The notes under the pieces were generated by a model, which worked only from the letters and a program-made list of their open reading frames with translations, had not been told where the DNA came from and made no database searches. The position numbers and the translations under genes are program-made. Positions 4,291 to 5,856 of a DNA stretch of 5,856 bases are shown here, in pieces. The stretch is from Deltaproteobacteria bacterium (lineage in GTDB: Bacteria > Desulfobacterota > Desulfobacteria > Desulfobacterales > ETH-SRB1), in contig JAFDFV010000124.1 of NCBI GenBank assembly GCA_019309665.1, positions 1 through 5,856 of the forward strand, written 5' to 3'. Within the stretch, counting starts at the first letter, position 1. Every line of letters starts with the position of its first letter.

Positions 4291-5361
4291 CTACTTTCCG
4301 TATTTTTGTTTCATTTGCAACTTCTTCAGTTCATCCTGCGTGAATGCTTCAGCGTAAACCGCCATTTGGATGAGAGGTTTCACCGTAGGTTCAAAAGACA
4401 CCCATTTGCCTTCCTTCTTTTCTAAAAACGGCCAGTTCAAAAGACTCGGAACCAGAGGGATCACACCTTTGTAAAACTCGAGTTTCCCATCCTTGAAGGT
4501 GGCCGGAGTAAATTTTTTGGATGAGGCAAGGATATTGACAGCCTTCGTAGCGTGGCATTGCTCGCACTTTCTGCCCTCACCCATAATTGAATGGGTAAAG
4601 TAAGGAACATAGGCTATAAAGGGCTCGTTTTTATGACTGACTAAAGTTTGCATAGTCCCGCTTGTAACTTTCCCCTTGTATTTTACCAAAAGTAAAAAGT
4701 CCTTGACTTTTGTTGCAAAACTTTTCGGTTTGCTTTTAGTTCTTGCAAATTCACCAAAATGGCAGTTGTAGCAACTCATGGTATTTTGGACATGACAGGC
4801 ATTACAGTCCAACTTGTTCTTATGGACGGTGTGGGACTTGGTTTCCGGAACTACGGGATAATCCTCTGAGTCTTTCGTATGGCAGTTGGTGCAAGCTGCA
4901 TCCATCGCACCAGGATCCCTCATGCTTTTGTAAATATTCCCATCTCCATGAATCTCTCTCGACGTATGACAATCGGAACAGGTCATATCGGCCTTCATAT
5001 GTACACCTAAACTATCCCTGCCTTCATCCAGTTTAATTGTGGCTTTCTCTCGGGCATGGCACTTTAGGCAAGTTTTACGGTCCCGGGCCATTTCCAGAGA
5101 GTAAACAAGACCCTTTTCTGTTTTCTTAAGATGGCAGTCATTGCACCCTTTCACATGGCAATTTTTACAGCCAAGCTTTTCATACGGAATGCCTGTTATT
5201 GCCATGAAGCCATCCTCAGCCTCATACCAATATCGCATTCCTTCACCAGTGTGGTGGAGACTCGATGAAAAAAAGTCCTGTTGTTGTTCAGCATAAACAG
5301 GCCAACTACAAACCATCAGTAGTGTTACAATGGACAGAATAAAGCAAAACCTATCTTTCAT
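4291..5361 (-). CDS. Exported octaheme c-type cytochrome
   Basis: Multiheme electron-transfer protein of 356 residues. A Sec signal peptide spans about 1-24 (positive start, hydrophobic core, likely cleavage after VYA), placing the mature protein in the periplasm or outside the cell. Eight CXXCH heme-binding motifs begin at residues 65, 73, 98, 128, 157, 186, 197 and 266. The first two are nearly adjacent, seven cluster within 140 residues, and the eighth stands alone after a basic, hydrophobic stretch (202-265). The last 86 residues carry no heme and end in a lysine-rich tail. Extra histidines (for example 36, 37, 121, 138, 177, 180, 243, 257) could be distal ligands. AAGGAG (plus-strand 5368-5373) lies six bases before the ATG at 5361. 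I do not recognise a named family; it is not clearly hydroxylamine oxidoreductase or octaheme tetrathionate reductase. It is probably an electron carrier in anaerobic respiration. No partner genes are in view. Confidence 0.93.
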   Translation of the reverse strand: MKDRFCFILSIVTLLMVCSWPVYAEQQQDFFSSSLHHTGEGMRYWYEAEDGFMAITGIPYEKLGCKNCHVKGCNDCHLKKTEKGLVYSLEMARDRKTCLKCHAREKATIKLDEGRDSLGVHMKADMTCSDCHTSREIHGDGNIYKSMRDPGAMDAACTNCHTKDSEDYPVVPETKSHTVHKNKLDCNACHVQNTMSCYNCHFGEFARTKSKPKSFATKVKDFLLLVKYKGKVTSGTMQTLVSHKNEPFIAYVPYFTHSIMGEGRKCEQCHATKAVNILASSKKFTPATFKDGKLEFYKGVIPLVPSLLNWPFLEKKEGKWVSFEPTVKPLIQMAVYAEAFTQDELKKLQMKQKYGK

Positions 5362-5623
5362 AATTTTCTCCTTTCTTTTGGGTAATAATTAATAGTTGGG
5401 AATAGCCACAAGTGAATTACGATATTCCAGTAGATTCTTGCACATAACTTCCTTTGAAAGCCACATGAAATTAGACATCTGCTCAACGATTTATTGTGCG
5501 AAATGCTCGCTATTTCAATATAATACGTGTCTAATAAAAAGTTGTATCTAAACTTGACGTTATCAACAAATATAATTACAATGATTACATAAAAATTCAA
5601 TAATAATTTAAGGAGCAACACCT
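5362..5623. other. Divergent spacer between cytochrome and antitoxin genes
   Basis: A 262-base, A+T-rich region that must hold promoters for both directions. It contains an 8-bp inverted repeat, ATTAGACA (5470-5477) and TGTCTAAT (5528-5535), enclosing a GAAAT/ATTTC hairpin (5500-5516). An 87-codon minus-strand frame overlaps the cytochrome start by four bases but looks like chance A+T-rich coding. I found no convincing sigma-70 promoter facing the cytochrome. Confidence 0.6.
5554..5582 (+). promoter_or_regulatory. Promoter of the MazE-like antitoxin gene
   Basis: TTGACG (5554-5559) and TACAAT (5577-5582) are separated by 17 bases, close to the sigma-70 consensus at both boxes. Transcription would begin near 5589 and give a leader of about 35 bases before the ATG at 5624. 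The nearby TATAAT (5571-5576) is only 11 bases from the -35 and so is not the matching box. Confidence 0.62.
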
Positions 5624-5856
5624 ATGGAAAAACAAATACGTTCAAGAGATATTAAACTTGTCCCTATTGGAAATTCTAAGGGAGTGCGCATACCCAAAGC
5701 ACTCCTTCAAAAATATGGTCTTAATAATTCCCTTTTGCTTGAAGAAACAGACAGTGGACTGCTTCTTCGAAAGAAAGACGACAATAAACTTTCTTGGGAA
5801 AATACATATAAAGCCATGGCTAATGAAAAAGAAGATTGGGACGATTTTGATACAAC
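5624..5856 (+). CDS. MazE/AbrB-type (SpoVT-AbrB fold) antitoxin, cut by the window end
   Basis: DNA-binding antitoxin; 77 residues are visible and the stop lies outside. AAGGAG (5610-5615) is eight bases before the ATG. Residues 11-34 (KLVPIGNSKGVRIPKALLQKYGL) are a typical AbrB/MazE swapped-hairpin N-terminus with the GNSxGVRIPK core, followed by a short beta-rich part (LLLEETDSGLLLRKK). The acidic tail from about 66 (ANEKEDWDDFDT) is the kind of flexible segment that wraps a MazF/PemK toxin. A ChpB/PemK/MazF-family endoribonuclease is expected just downstream. The pair normally represses its own promoter; here a good promoter lies directly upstream. A stand-alone AbrB-like regulator is the alternative, less likely given the tail. 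Confidence 0.9.
   Translation, partial: MEKQIRSRDIKLVPIGNSKGVRIPKALLQKYGLNNSLLLEETDSGLLLRKKDDNKLSWENTYKAMANEKEDWDDFDT

Noticed and set aside
4743..5036. 97-codon plus-strand frame opposite the cytochrome
   Set aside because: Antisense shadow of the heme-motif region, rich in Cys, His and Ser as expected for such a shadow.
5571..5576. TATAAT as the -10 of the antitoxin promoter
   Set aside because: Only 11 bases from TTGACG; TACAAT at 5577 has the correct 17-base spacing.
5358..5621. 87-codon minus-strand frame upstream of the cytochrome gene, overlapping its start by four bases
   Set aside because: A+T-rich, low-complexity start, no recognisable domain, no RBS before its ATG, and it covers the region needed for two divergent promoters.
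1..5856. CRISPR array, rRNA or riboswitch
   Set aside because: No regularly spaced direct repeats, no conserved rRNA segments and no riboswitch core seen by eye on either strand.

Overview
The window is an accessory, repeat-rich stretch at about 40% G+C, with the intron at the left visibly richer. It ends in ordinary respiratory and toxin-antitoxin genes. The only lineage clue is an exported cytochrome with eight CXXCH heme sites. That suggests an anaerobic respiring bacterium, such as Desulfobacterota or a Brocadiales-like (anammox) planctomycete. This is inference; nothing in the window fixes the taxon.

Layout. Positions 1 to about 1563 hold most of a group II intron whose 5' end lies outside the window. 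Its reverse transcriptase/maturase ORF has intact RT motifs, but a deletion joins the start of domain X to the out-of-frame remains of the normal C-terminus. Domains V and VI follow. Positions 1597-2117 hold a short gene for a DUF202-like membrane protein, flanked by two structured palindromes that both carry GCGTTGGG. The arrangement resembles an integron gene cassette. Positions 2142-3009 are a broken GHKL-type ATPase gene, frameshifted after codon 101 and cut off or rearranged at its 3' end inside a cluster of inverted repeats. Positions 3010-3330 hold no convincing gene but several hairpins. Positions 3331-3935 are a HigB/HigA toxin-antitoxin operon with a likely autoregulated promoter. 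Positions 4016-4209 are a 194-bp MITE-like palindrome flanked by TAA, abutting a 14-bp hairpin. The octaheme cytochrome (minus strand, 4291-5361) converges on higBA across this spacer. After a 262-bp divergent spacer, a MazE/AbrB-type antitoxin starts at 5624 and runs off the right end.

How it fits together. Mobile or selfish modules (intron, possible cassettes, MITE, two toxin-antitoxin loci) are packed beside one chromosomal-type respiratory gene. Two of the larger genes are damaged, so this looks like a decaying insertion hot spot. I see no intact new multi-gene system. The best leads are the cassette-like unit around the DUF202-like gene, the MITE and the GHKL ATPase remnant.
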